64,000 nt of DNA from Cardiocondyla obscurior (GCF_019399895.1 NC_091878.1:248001-312000); one strand, 5' to 3'. Positions 24,549 to 39,052 are shown, counted from the stretch's first letter. Translations and numbers: made by a program. Notes: generated from the sequence alone by a model not told the origin.

Positions 24549-25123
24549 CTAAGTAGCTTCAGCTTTATGTGCCGATTCGATAATTTCTTTTAAGCATCGG
24601 CCAAATTCCTCAATAATAAGACGCTGGGACGTCTCATCGTCAAACATATTACGTTCAGCCTCGTCGGCTTGCGCCATTAAACATTGGCATGTTATCTCCA
24701 CTACCTTCTCCGTCAGAAAATTGAAGGGTTGCCTAAAATAAATAATCAAATACGTATAAATAAAAAATTTTTGAAATTATAAAATTATATATTTGTAAAG
24801 AAAACTTATCATACAAACCTTGTACCGCTATTGGATGTTGCAGGTGGTCTAAATGCCATTTCAGACAACTGCAATTGCGTCTTATTTAAACTAAGCTGAG
24901 CTGTTTTAACTTCAGTTGCTTCCGCTAGGTCCTTTAAGGATTTTTTCTGTAAAATTGGATCTACAATATTACGACAGCCTATACATTTACAATTTGCAGA
25001 ACATGGAATTTTTGCCTGAAAGAGAAATACATATTTAAAATTTTTTACATCGGCAAATAGATGCATATTCAAAATCTTTTTTAATGATCGGAATTTTTCT
25101 GTATTTTTTATGTATGTTAAGTT

Positions 25124-25166
<43 letters not shown>

Positions 25167-28100
25167 TAATTTTTTTATTAAAAATTTATTTATATGGTTC
25201 AAAATACCTCATAACATTCACAATAATTTTTAAGGCATCCACTACGTTTGCAATTACAGCCTTTGTTATGTCTCCTTATATCTTCACCAGTCTCGCGGCC
25301 TTTTCCAATTTTAGGTCGAAAGGCATTGGGGTTGCGCTCTAAACAGGATTTAATCGCGCGTTGTCGTTCTTCCTCGTTACCAAGATTGTTTGAGCAATTA
25401 TTGCAATTGCACATATGACAAAATTCACCGTTTGCAAAGCAGTCGCAATAACTGCAACATAAATATTTCTAATTAGATTTTATTATATATATCATAATCC
25501 TTTTTAAGATTGCGAAACGATTCTTCTGTCAATTATGAAAATAACAAATGACAGTAAAAATCCAAAGCCTATTATGTGAAAACAGTATTGATTTATTAAT
25601 TTGAAAACAAATAAAATTTTATTGTACTAAAACAAACCGCGCGCGCTGTGCGCGCGCTATTTTCCAATATAATTTAATTTTTATTTTCTAAAAAAAGACC
25701 AATTCAAAAAATGTTTTACTAAATAAAAAAAAAGGCATTCGGCTAACCTGCCTTTATAATTATATTATTTTAGGATATTTAAGTTTCACTTTTTCTTTTT
25801 TCTCCCCCTCTTTTTCTTACAAACGTAAGCATTTATGCGTTGTGCACCAACTTTTTAAGATAGGAAAAATTATTTGACACTGTGTAATCGTTTATAATAA
25901 TAAAATACTCACAGTTTAAGACATTGTGATTTAGTGCAATTACACGGTTTTCTTGGCCTGATGCCGTTTGGTTCCACATTACTATATACGGTTTTTTGGG
26001 AATTCTTTCCATCAATCACACATAGAGTCGCTGTAGAACTTTGCGAATTTGCTAAGAGACCTGGCGTTGTTTGGTGAGACTTCAACTTTGTCTCATCTGT
26101 TGACTGCTCAGACAAGAATATTTTATATTTAAAAATAAATTAATAAAAAATTTTTTTTTTAAGAATTGTTACAAGTATTTGCTGTCGTTAACTATATAAA
26201 TATTTTGTTGAATTATGTCACTCTTGGCTATCTAATGTACCTGATAAAATTGACTTATTTTTTTCATGTAATATAAAAATTTCGAAAAAGTTTTAATTTA
26301 ATTAAAAACATACAAAAATTTTTTTTATTTTATTTAATACTAAAAAGTAATAGAAAAAAAAGAAAAAAAAACATGAAAACTGATAAAGATAATAGATAAA
26401 GAAATATTAAACCTGTTGTTGGATATATTGGGCAGGTAAAACGACGATATTCCCAACATTCGAATTGGTTGACAAGACTGCTTGTCCTGATGCTAACTGA
26501 CTTAATGCTGATGCAGGAATTGCCACTGTATTCTTTGACTGACTCCCAGTAGCAGCTGTTGCAGGTATAAGTAATTTTTGACTACTACCACTTGTCAGCG
26601 TTGCCTTCGGCGCTACAGTTCTTAGAGATTGACTTCCGGTATTTAGTGGCACAACCTAAACACAAAGTATAAAAAAATTGTCATTTAAAATATTTTAGAT
26701 ATTATGTAAAATAAAGATCGTAAATTATTAACTCATTAACATTTCTTAGTTAGTTTTTTTAAATAAAAAAAGTATATAAATATTTTTTTGTTTCGTTAAA
26801 AGGTTATTAAATTTATCAAATTTTCATATACCTTTACAATTTGTTGTTGATTTCCTATTTTCTGACCAATACCGACAGTTTGCAGTGTTGTATTAGTCTT
26901 TGATTTGCCCACGGTAACAACATTAGTAGATCCCGTTGAAGGAGTACTAACTAATCTCACATATTGCACCTAAAAAAAATAGCACAATCTAATAGACATT
27001 CTATTTAATCATTTATATTATTAATTAATTGTAGATTAATTGTAAGATAACATACTTGTCTTCCAGACATCTGAATTTGATGGACTTGATTTGATCCAGT
27101 CACAATATTTTGATTGGCAGGTATTCTAATAACTTGTCCACTTCCAAGTACATTGCCAGGTTTCAAAGAACCCTAAAAGAAAAATTTTTATCTTATAATT
27201 ATATATGTTGAAAGATAAATATAATTTTTATTTTTTAAATGTACATGATTTATTTGATATCTATAATTTTCTTACCTGTCTGATGATTACTTTCTGTGGA
27301 TTTTGCTGTGAGCCTGACTTGGATGTTACGAATGTAGGTTGCTGATTTGTTGTAGTTGACGATTTGGCCTGAAGATTTATGGCTGGAGCAGGAAGAATTT
27401 TTGGTATTGGTGATTTTGTGGTATTCGCCGGTACTATAGTTACTTTGGACGGCTGAGATGTTGAAGATTGTAGCAGCTTGTTCAGTATCATACCCTACAG
27501 AAAAATTAAAAGTGTAATAATTGTATATCACATAAAACATACAATTTTTAATGAGTTGTAATTATGAGATTCAAGGCAAACCTGCTTTGGTGAAGATGAT
27601 GGTAAAATATGTTGTTTATTGGTAGAAAGTATACCCATCTGTGCCAATGTTATATTTTTTGCCGGACTTCCATAATTAGAAGAACTATTATTGAAAATTT
27701 TGATGCCTTGAGCCGGCTGATTTTCACTTTGTGAACTCGTTATGAGAACTTGTTGAGCACCAGATTGTGGGTGACTTCCCGTCAATATCATTTTTGTATA
27801 TACCTGAAAAATATAATTAAAATTAAATATCTAATTAATTAATATATAATTTTAGTGGATTCTATACACGATAAAAACATTAAAAATAGTGAAAAAAATA
27901 CAAAGTATATAATTTTTTTTTGTTTTTCAAATATATTTCTTAATTAATTTTATTTATGTTAGATAATTTTCCGTAAATTATTTTTCGTAAAAATTATAAA
28001 ATTATAATATCTTACATTACGCCCTTGCGAGACATTTTGCGTTGTCCGTTTTAACGTTGGTTGGGATATTTTAACATTTTGCACATTACTGATCGTAATG

Positions 28101-28767
28101 TTTCCTGAGGCACTAGTTGTTGCAATACTCTTAGGCTGAGTAGTTTTTAACTGAACGATGCTTCCATCTGCAGATTTTCCAGTAATCAAGGTTTGAGCTA
28201 AAGACTGCAATTGCTCAGCTGAAGCAGTTGGTGGATGCGATATCTTCAAAATTTGACTGGTGCCCTGACCACTTGCAGGTGAAACTATCATAATTGATTG
28301 GCTTTGCGTGGTCTGAACGTTTGGTTTCATCTGAAAAAAAAATATGTCATAAAAAAAAGGCTACATTTGCGCTGATATATTAAAATTGCGATTAAAAACG
28401 TTACCTGAACCGACACTGGCACTCTTTGTAAGGTGGGTTTTGTTTGGAACACAATATTCTGGCTGCTTTGATTTGCCATTGTATAAACATGCTCAGCCTG
28501 CACTTGTTCAGAAATATCAGTCATCTCCACATCAGGTACCGTTGTATCAGTCTCAACGTTACGATCGTCGTCCGTCATACCTCCCTCCGAGTTCATGCAC
28601 TCAAACTCTGTTTGAATATTTGCAAGGTCCTCAAAGTCGTTCGAAGTATATTGCTCGTCGCTTTGAGATAAACTCAGTGCGCCGAGATCGCTATCTTCCA
28701 ATGTGTGTGAATCCAAAGACAAGGGTTCCAATAATGCTTTTGAGTTTTGCCCCTTATTAGTGGACAT
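24549..28767 (-). CDS. LIN54: LIN54, DNA-binding subunit of MuvB/DREAM
   Basis: Eleven coding exons from the start: 28767-28405, 28330-28016, 27803-27582, 27494-27276, 27172-27056, 26969-26832, 26655-26413, 26103-25913, 25451-25208, 25015-24819, 24732-24549, giving 810 residues. The N-terminal half is acidic then Gln/Ser/Thr-rich and disordered. Two tesmin-type CXC domains follow: KPCNCTKSQCLKLYCDC from about residue 591 and KGCNCKRSGCLKNYCEC from about 666, each with the tyrosine that inserts into the minor groove of the CHR element (TTTGAA) in the known structure. The C-terminal helices contain EEFGRCLKEIIESA. LIN54 (Mip120 in flies) directs DREAM and Myb-MuvB to cell-cycle genes. An ATG further upstream (28830) is rejected because an acceptor at 28779-28780 lies between it and the chosen start. 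Confidence 0.96.
25128..25163. repeat. (TA)n microsatellite
   Basis: About 18 TA units in the LIN54 intron between exons 9 and 10. Confidence 0.9.
25639..25657. repeat. Perfect GC hairpin of alternating purine-pyrimidine
   Basis: GCGCGCGC-TGT-GCGCGCGC, an 8-bp perfect stem with a 3-nt loop, in an otherwise AT-rich LIN54 intron (25452-25912). Confidence 0.85.
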
Positions 28768-29383
28768 GACGACAGTACCTGTAAAATAAATATCGATGTT
28801 AGTTGAATAATAATTCCAGCAATTAAACAATTAAATGTAAAAAATATAACACTTTAATTTATGTAATACCATGATTCCATTTGTACTGCAGAAATTCCTA
28901 AATATATTTGCACACAACATGCAAGCACAGATTTGTAGCATACAAGATATATTTTTCTGGCTTGTGCAAAGCAATTTTTAAAAAGTAAAGTATGCAAAAA
29001 GTGTGAGTAAATGAACACTTATTTTGCATCTAACTTTCGACTTATTTCTCAATAATCTACAAATTTTCTCTGTCAAACGACTCTGAAATAAAAATATCTT
29101 ATTATTGAACATGAGTATATCGAATATCACTTAGATAAATATATATGATTCAGTTGAGTAATGACACAGCAATCACACGTACACACACGTACATATACGC
29201 TCGTTCGACAAGAAATTTCTACATTTACTCAATACGCGAATTCGTTTACTTGTTTGCACGATCTATCGGCGGCTTTGGTCGTCCGAGATTCTGCGGATTG
29301 TTATAAACATGGTTGAAAATTGAAACGAACGAGGGCGAGTAATTTAAATTTGTCTCGCTTTTGAAAAATCGCGGTACACTCAC
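28768..29383 (-). other. LIN54 5' UTR junction and intron
   Basis: A minus-strand acceptor (TTTTACAG|GTACTG) at 28779-28780 lies 11 bases before the LIN54 ATG, so the leader is spliced. The rest is AT-rich intron with nothing else recognisable. Confidence 0.6.
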
Positions 29384-30340
29384 GGTCGGCCGTTCACCCG
29401 AGTAAAGTTTAACACGAACGAGCATTCAAACACGTCGAACGCAAACGCGGATTCGAACACGTCGCGCAGGGAGACAAGCGAGGGAAAAGAGAAGAAAAGG
29501 AAAATAAGCGGAGCAAGAGCGCGAAGAGCTCGTCGTGGAACATCAGCGCCATTTCTTGGCGGAACGCGCCATTTTTGTGAGGCAGATATTCGAGCGCGCA
29601 CGCGACTGTTTGTGTGGCGAGTGGCGCCGAATTCCCGACAGTCTCGAGGGGAGTACGAGGCTCCCGAGAACTTACGCGGCACCACGGTGCCCGGGACGTC
29701 GCGCGTGAATCCAAGAAGGTACGGGGACCTAACCTCAAACGCGTCTAATTTTCACGAACGGAGCGACACAAGAGGGGCGAGGAGGAAAGAGGAAAGGAAA
29801 GGGGGCCACCGAGCGGGGTCGAAATCGAGGCTCGTAGTCGGGAAGCGCGACGCTATTTCCGTTTCTCACTTGACGACCTCCGAGTTTCCGAAGCGACGGG
29901 ACGGGGCGCGGCGTCGAACGTACTCCACGGGTTGTTCGGCACCACACATACCTGCGCGTTCCTTCGATAGCTCGAATTGTTCAAAATCACGCGCCCACCA
30001 TTGCTGGCCCACAGTGCACTGCTGTTGCGTGTGAAAATTGCGGCTGGCCAGGAAAAGGAGGGTTTACGCGCGATAACGCGGCCGACCAGACTGTACTCGT
30101 ACACAGGTACGAGGCCAGCAGGACGATTATTGCCGCGTACAGTACTCACGGACACGACGTCGACACGATTTCACGCACTTCAACCAGTCGCCGCGACATT
30201 TCTCGCGCTTACGCGGGCGAAGATTGAACGGGTCGACGAATGATGAACTAAGAGCAAGGCGAGAAACTCATCGGTCGACTCGATCGTAAAGCGGGTAAAG
30301 CTAAACGCGGCGCCATCACGCCATCTCCCGTCAAGTATTT
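29384..30340 (-). promoter_or_regulatory. CpG island with candidate LIN54 first exons
   Basis: A CpG-dense block of about 1 kb directly upstream of LIN54 on the minus strand. Three donor-like sites face LIN54: ACC|GTGAGT at 29383/29384, GCAG|GTATGT at 29951/29952 and TCC|GTGAGT at 30150/30151. They suggest alternative non-coding first exons splicing to the acceptor at 28779. Open frames inside have chance-like composition. DEPDC5 ends only about 360 bp further upstream. Confidence 0.5.
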
Positions 30341-30698
30341 AGAATCGAGATAGAGACGCGCAACTTGTTCAAACTTGAAAATAATTTTCGAATACTGTAC
30401 GAAACAAATTCATGTAACAAATACATTTTTTTCTAATATCTAGAGATAACTTATAAATTTCGTAAAAAAAAAAATGTTAATTTTAAGTTACATATTGTAC
30501 TGTAATTTGTATATATTTTTAACATCCTGCTTATAAGAGTTATTAACTATATCATAAAAAACATTGCTGTACAATTGTACTTTCAATAAGTGATTGTTAA
30601 CAACGAAATGGCAACGACGATTTGATGAAAGTACCATCAAATGGTTGATAACAACTTAAAATAAACTTTGGACGAAAAGATAAGGAAACGATATCTTG
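30341..30698 (-). other. DEPDC5 3' flank
   Basis: AT-rich stretch between the DEPDC5 stop codon and the LIN54 CpG island, presumably the DEPDC5 3' UTR. I see no clear canonical poly(A) hexamer close to the stop. Confidence 0.4.
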
Positions 30699-33300
30699 CT
30701 ACTTTGCTTTTGTACACGTTTTTTCCTTTAACTCCCAACAAGATTCCCAAAATTCCTTAAGTCTGTTGTCTCCATTGGAACAAAAGTATCGAAAATCCTG
30801 TATAATTTTCTTTTGGAAAAATTCGTCACCCGCTGAAAAAGATAGCGATTTCCATTTGCGGCTAACCATATGATTCCAAGACCACAAAAAACCCATCTAA
30901 AACAATTATAATTTTTAGTAATTAAATGAACTTCGATGCTGAGGTAAACAAAAACTGTTAAAAAAGAGTTTAATAGTTTTAAAATTTTTTCATTACAATA
31001 TAATTAAATATTTTTCTTTAAATTTTATGTTAAAAGATGATCAAATTAAATATCGACAATATTATTAATCCATAAAATTTTACATGATCATTAAACATGT
31101 AATAAAATTACTTACTTTTCTATCTGTGCTGTGATCGTCTTTCTTTCCACCAACGTGTCTAGTAATGTAAGCTTCGTGCGGACTAGATTGATCTGGATGA
31201 ACCGGATATCTTTTCTGTCCTGTATTTCGCCGTACGACGTTAGTACCGGTTCGTGGACGTGGCCGAGTATTTGTTGTGGACGGTACTAATATAAATGCAT
31301 TGCCAGTGATATGAACGTACTGGCGATCATTTTCAGCACTTTCGACTAAGCACGGTATAAAACCGAATCTTTGTAAAATTGCTTCTTGAAACAAAAATAA
31401 CCTTTGTGCGTAGGTATCCTCTCGGAATTCTGCACAATTAATATTCGTTATTTTTATCAAATTAAAAGTATTTTTAATAAAATTGATAACACAATGAGAT
31501 AAATTGAGCCTTACCTTCGAAAAGATGCCGTTTATTTGCCATTAAGCATTCTGTATCGAGCGATATGAAAATAGGACCTCTGAGAGGATCACTCTTCAAC
31601 GTGTATGGTAGCGCTAATAAATCACTAGGAATCGGTATCATTTGTATCCCGCACATTTGAGCTTTGCGTTGCCAAACAAATATCTTGTAAAAATAAATTA
31701 TTAGCAACTCGGCATTATAACAAAGAAAATGAGAAAAAAAAATTAATCTTACTTACCAGATCGGCGACTATACTACCAGATGATGCAACCCATTGTACTA
31801 CGAGTTCGTAAGAATTATCTACTTTATAAATGGACTGATATCTTAAATGACCCCATTCAATCCTGTCACTTTTATTATTAATATCGATATCAAGATGAGT
31901 ATGTTTATACAATGGCACTAAAAAAAAATTTATATAAATTTATATAATTAATATAATTTAAATAAAAATTTATATATAAAAAAAATGTTGTATATATTAT
32001 ATTTTTAGTACCTGTTCTATCATCCATCGATTCATTTAAATCAATGTCGTCTCTCAAAAAATGTGGAACGTTAGATTCATCAATAGCATCACTAGGTATT
32101 GCGGGAGTTGATATCGTCGAAGAAATTGGTTCACACCATCCTTTCGGTGCTCTCATCTCCACCTCTACCCACTCATTTTCGAAACTTTGCAGATTCCCAA
32201 GTGGAGCAGAATAGTCCGCAGCTGTTAAATACATTTATATAAAACGATTAAAATTATTAAATTGCACTTTGTTGAAAATCTTATTTCATAAATTACCTTT
32301 TTGATTTTCCTTATCGTGCACGACGTGATACAAATAAAATCCCAGAACAAATGGTTGTGAAAAGTCACCGGACGCATGGCATATCAATTTATCTTGAATC
32401 ATTCCCTATACAAAAATTAATTACTGTAATTTTTAATATACGATAATAATTTTTATTTTAATGTATCCCTACTGAAATATATTTGTAATTCTGTTAAAAC
32501 TTATTTAGAAATACAATATATGCGATATATATAAACTGAAATTAATAAAATTAATAAAATTAATAATTTATTCAAATCTAAATTATATAATCAACGTTAA
32601 ATAATAAAATTTTTTTTTTATTTTTACCTTCATTATATTAATACCCTGTTCGACGCCTATTCCGCCTTCTATATGATTGTTCAACCATTGAATCGCATCG
32701 GCACTAACAAACGTTTGACTGGGAAGCGAGGGATGTTGAGTTAAGAAGCCGACACCAGTTTGAGGATGTTTCATGGCTTCTAGAATTTCCACGTTTGTTG
32801 CATTACTTTTTATCTTAGTCAACTCCTGATTTGCACTATAAACAAATTGCATTAATTATATTTAATATCAAAATGGCCAGAATTAATTTAGATGGACTTA
32901 AGATTCTACCGTAAAAAAATAATTAAAATAAGTAATATATTGGTACCTGTCGTCATTAGTGTCGAAATGATCCTGCTGCTGTTGTTCGAGAGACAACGGC
33001 AAAACAGCTTCACTGGCAGGCGATACACGTCCCCTGTCCATCACTTTAGAACCAGATCTAAATTATGAATAAAAATAAAGAATATTTATTATGTAATAAT
33101 ATGCAAAAAGAAGATGCAGACTCTGCGAAGCAATTTGTATGTTATCTAAGATAAGCAAAAATATTTTAGTCTACTTTATGTTACGTTTACTTCACAGCAA
33201 ATCAGATAAAAACTTTACAGAAACAATCCTCCACGCTTTTCTATTACAAAGTGATACTATTCAAGTTAGATTTGTTAATCTTATGATTTTCTTTTTTATA

Positions 33301-33331
<31 letters not shown>

Positions 33332-36300
33332 GAAAGATATGAAATGCCATTGTTTTATCGAGTATTTTTAAAATTAAATTTTCTTTTTAATTAAATTAAC
33401 GTAAGTAAAAATTAATTTATCATAATGTCATTTAAAAATAAAAATATTCATACTTTGCGATTGTGCATTTAACGCACGTGCGAAAATAAAAGAATACTCG
33501 ATAAAATAAATTTGAGATTAGAGCCCATTTATATTTACATTTGTTATCAAATAAAATGCGTGTGTATGTAATGTCCAAGTCATACGCAATTACTTTCATA
33601 ATCTTAATCTGAATTAAGGAAGGAATAAAAGAGTGAGACCAACCTGTTTGGCACGTGGCGAGGAGTGTCGAGGCACGTGCGGGCAGTCGCAGCGGTATTC
33701 ACTACATGCCTCTCCTGTACAGAGGAGCAACAACCCCGTCACTCCCTCACTCACTACCAAAGTGCTCACCCACAGAGCATACATACAGATGCCTTTAAAC
33801 TTAAGCCTTTACATCTCGTTTGTTCTCGGCATGTTGTATGTGTGCTCTCTGAATCGGGCATTAGTTGGAAGATAAAACACAAAAAGATGAAAAAAGCTGA
33901 AAGGTATAGAAACTATGTAGGGAAACACCCTCTTAAACTCTCTCGTTTTCCTCCTAATGCGTTGCATCTGCTCCACATTGAGTGATATTGAGAGAATATT
34001 AATCAAAGTATCGTGGCAATTATTATCGAAGCCCACGATGAGCACAAGTGCGGAGTGAGGAGAACTTACTGTAGAATATGTAGTACGTACAAACATTTAA
34101 GTGTGTTTTATATGAAAAAAAAACTACGTCAAACAAACCAAAAAAAAGACATGCACGATAATAGTAGAGTCGAAAATGTATGTGAGCTTGTGTCAGATGT
34201 ATCGGTGCATCCTTTTTTTTTTTACGATGCTTCTGATCTTAGTAAAAGTATGGAGCAATCACCAAAAGCGTTAAACTGAAAAGAAACCGGATTTAATATA
34301 CCCATACACATTATAAAACAATGAGAATAAAGCGTCAAAGAACAGTTCACCGTTTATAATTTATGCTTCATATCGTCATCGCGCATTTCGGCATCAGACG
34401 TTCCTCTTTAATTTTTCTACTTCATTCAAGTCTAACACATTCTTGTACTTAACGTCAAATGCACACTGCAAATATGTAGCACTCATAAGATAATATGCAA
34501 AATCAATAAGCTAATTAAACAGAATGAGGTGCAAAAATGTCTCGTTTTAGTGATCAAACATTTGCCGTACATAATAGATCAAGCAAGAATAAAAACCATC
34601 GACACACCAATTCGGAACAGTTCACTGGAAAAAAAAAAAAAGAAAACAATAGAGAAGTCCATAAAACTATGCAGTAAAAGATTGGCGCAAAGCAACAATG
34701 CTGAAATCATCAAGGTAGACATATTCAAACCTTGGTCTCGGTTTCTCTGGTAGACGGTTGCTCCCGAGTCGCTCCCTGAAAGGAGAGCTGCCGACTAGAT
34801 TGGTCTGGAAAGTATGATGACATGTATGGGTAACTGTGAATGGTAGTGACCAAGCTGATGATATAATGAATATGTATATGTAACAAGAATGCGATGTTTA
34901 ACATTAAAAAAGTGTCGCTCTCGTATTAGTCACATATATATGTGTATACATGTATATACATATGTATGTACAAACGAGAGAAGAGTGTAAATCAAACACA
35001 TCTGACGCATAACGGATAAGCTTGCTAAAAATAATAGATGCACATTCAATGCAAAAATATATCAAGCACGATTACAGTTATCGTGAGATTATATTGTATT
35101 GTGTAAGCTGGCCTGATCATTCCAGGTAACACGTATCAAAGAAGCGATTCAATTGAAAAATTCAGATATGCTTAGCCTTAAAAAAAAATGGGGTAAAATT
35201 GCACCAGCTAAAAGTATTTTTTTTTTTTTACATCTAAATAAAAAAAGGTTTTTATACGTTTCGTAATATTAACTTTTGTAACTGCTGGTGAGCGTCTACT
35301 TTACGCTCTTTGAATAATTTCGACATTTCCTTTTCTGTAAAATTATCTTTTCGCTGATGCAACTTTACTTCATTTGTAATATTTTATATTAAAAATGTTA
35401 TATTAAGTATACGACAGTCTGTAGAGAATCGAAGATTTCTTTCCAAGAAATTTCTCTTATCGTACCACTTGCAATTAATTAAATGGAAGCTCGTTTAAAC
35501 GAGAATTCCAACACTGGGCTCAGTGTATCGAGGCTACAGGAGGGGAGGATGTACCTGGTTAGTGAGGAATATCAGGCTCGTGCTGTGCCTGCGTCTGGTC
35601 AAATGAGAGGCAGGATCTCTTGGAGGGACACCACCTAGAGCTGTGGGGCTCTGAAACATATCATGCTGAAAACCCCTCCCCATACAAATATTCTAGCTAC
35701 GTGTCTCTACTTATCTATAGACATATAATATCAAATTTGTAAATCTATTTATAGTAAGTAGAGACTTATTGCACTTTATAAGTATAATCTTGATCTGCTA
35801 TTAACGGGAATATTTCACAAAGACTTTGATATGTATTTCGGAACGATCGTATATGTAAGTATAGGGGTATAAGTATTATATCATTAAGTATTAAATTAAT
35901 ACCGCTGAATGTTGCTATTGTACATGTTATAGGCCGACGTTAACGCAAAGTGTCAAAAGAAGCCGTGCAATTTTTTTTTAGTTTCCTAATCAATATCGTA
36001 ATATCTTGTATCTTTTCAGCATGTTATACAGCAATACTTTATCTACAATTGATAGAATTAGGTTTTATCAGAGATCATTATTTCGCTAATACGATTTTAT
36101 GCTACAATAAATATGCTTATAGAAACTGCGTAATTCGAAAGTTAATAAAGTATAAATAATTAACAAAAGCATTAAAATAAATTTGTGCAAATCAATCAAA
36201 TATGAGCATGCAACATTCAAATATAATACAGAGGAGATATTTCAAAAAATATTAATTTTATATATGATTTTTTCGTATATGTCACATATAAAAAATGATT

Positions 36301-39020
36301 TTTAGGTCTTTGTTCTTTCAATTATCGGAATAAAAAAAAAATATCGAAAATTTATCTCCTCAAATAGTATAATTTACAACAAAACTATCAAGCAATTTTA
36401 AATAAATATCAGGTAGAATAGAATATTTGCAATTAAAATACTTATAAATATAACAAGATGTCCCAAAAAAAGTTTTCGTTTTTTTTTTAATAACAAAATT
36501 TTGTTACTGTAATGTAATTTACTTTTTGGAACGTCTTCTATTATCAATCCAAATATATATTTAAAATTTCTAACAAATAATTAATAATTTAAATATTATT
36601 AATTTATCTATATTATATATCTACAAAAAATTAAAAAGAAAAAATTACCCAGTTTTTATTCGGATTTGGCCGTCGTATTTTGTTAAGCCATCCTTCGATA
36701 AAGCGCAAAAAGCCATCCATTAATGATGCCTGTTCGGAATTACTGAGCGGGGTATATATGTCACATCTTGAAGAACCTTCTAAAATTTTGCGAGTCGCCG
36801 GATTATTATATGGTAATAAAAATACTCGAAATCTCCAATATTTGAGAGCCTAAAGAAAAAAAAAAAGAACAAGAAAAAGGACAACATATTTAAGATCTTA
36901 AAATAAAATAATAAAAGTAATTTCTTAATAATAGTAATCTCTTAATCACGTAAAAAACCATTTTTTTCGAAATCTACTTACTTCTACTAAAGCAAAATCA
37001 GTATGACCTCGTGTGCAAATATAATGATCAAGATAATTCCAGTTATAGGTCTCAAGTTTTTCTGTAGTAAAAGACACCCGTGAGAATTCGTACGTGTCGT
37101 GATGCGGAGCATGAAATCGATATTGATAATGAATATTGAAGGGTGGATAAGGATGCCTGTAAATGTAATTAATAATTTTTAATACTTGTTACTTGTTGGT
37201 GTAACACGTTGCATTAAAAAAATGTTAATAACATAAGTTTAATATAAAATAAATTATATAATATTTACCGTGGACGGTATCTTGTGACTGTTATAGAATT
37301 ATCAAATAATGATATTTTGTGAAAAATTCTCCCAATGCTAAGTAGATATTCTTCTTTAGGTTCGGACTCTGTCTGTCTACCACGTATTACTGTGCTAATT
37401 GCAGGAATGGCATTGCCGCCAGTGACGTTGCTCTGATTCTTGTTAAGCGATGGTAAAATTATTAGCTGGAAACCCTTGAAAATGCAATGTTTGTAATTAT
37501 TCCAAAACACATAAGTACAAGTACACAAAAATGAATAATTTATTTATACTTGAGCCAAACGCTGTGAAACCAGTTCTTTAAATACTTCCACAGTTGTAAG
37601 TGGTTTTTTGTATATCGCTCGCTGTTGAGCAAAATCAGCGTTAACGTCGTCCGGAAGGAGATTATAGTCCGACACGACATAATCATTTTGCAAACTTCGT
37701 TTGTCTGGGAAATAATCAGTAGTGATGGGTAGACACGCCGGTATTGTTAAAGATTTCCAGTCAACTCCTATTTTAAATAAGATTTTAAAGTAATTGAAAC
37801 AATTAAAAACATTATTTTATGGACAAGAAGAAATAAATAATTAACAATTTTATAATACTGAATAAAAATTAAAATTGTTTTTTAATTTTTTACAGATATC
37901 TATTTCTTCTTTACGTAACCACAAAGAGTAGATACTCGATAAAATGGCACTTGTTGCAAATAGACAAATATTTAAAAGAAGCACTGTATAATTATTGTAT
38001 GTATAACATTTTGTATGCTAATTTCTATAAATTCTATAATAATTAACGTTAATAATTCAGAGATTTCAGATTTTCGAGCATCTACTGCATTGCTAATACA
38101 ATCTCCCTTTACCAACAGAAATAGTGTTCAATCTGCTTTTTGGCAGAAACTACTGATATATATTTTTCATTATACAGAATGTTCTACAAAATGCATATCA
38201 ATAAATACTAGCACAACAATTTTCAAAAATTTAATTAAATTTATAATAGTTAAAAAAAAATTTTCTTATAAAAAGCTTGTATGGAAATATAAATTAATAT
38301 TAAAATTTTTTTTTTAAACATTCCGTATATATATATATATAATTTAATCTTTATCATAATAAATCTCTATTAATAAGTAGACATACATTATTTATTTCAT
38401 ACACATTATATGTATACGCAAAAAGAAAAAATTTGTATTTTATAAATGCTAAAGTTATATGATAAAGATTAAAAATCTCTCTCTAAATGCATGCTCTTTG
38501 ACAGTTATTAATTGTGATGTGCTTAACAATACATATTTTATAGTGATATATCAGTTTTCAGTTATTAAATCACATGTGTAACACAATAAATAACTAATGC
38601 ATCTAAAGTAGATACATATCGTCTATTTTTTATTTCGGTGCAATAAAGTTACTCGATAGATCTACAGAAAAGAGAGAATATAATGTAATAAGCGTTTCTA
38701 AACAGTTATGTATTGTAGATATGCTACAACATATAAATGTAAAAAAATTAAAGGTAATATATTATAGCACATTGTGTCGCACTGCGAGAAGAAACAGAAC
38801 ATAATATTTAAAAAATATTAATAATGCGAAAAAGTATAGTGTAAGCTTTACGGGAAATAACATATATCTACTAATAAAAACAGCAAAAGAGTGCTACAAA
38901 ATATCTTGCGAAATGCTGAGCAAAGAACAAGCGGCGATCTGTGCAGAAAGCTGTTTATAAGGAAGACGTTAAGTTTCAACGTGAAGAATGGTTGAAAATA
39001 TCAGACGAAAAAATATCTTT

Positions 39021-39052
<32 letters not shown>

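Noticed and set aside
28768..28830. Upstream in-frame ATG for LIN54
   Set aside because: A consensus acceptor lies between it and the conserved start, so the extra residues are intron sequence.
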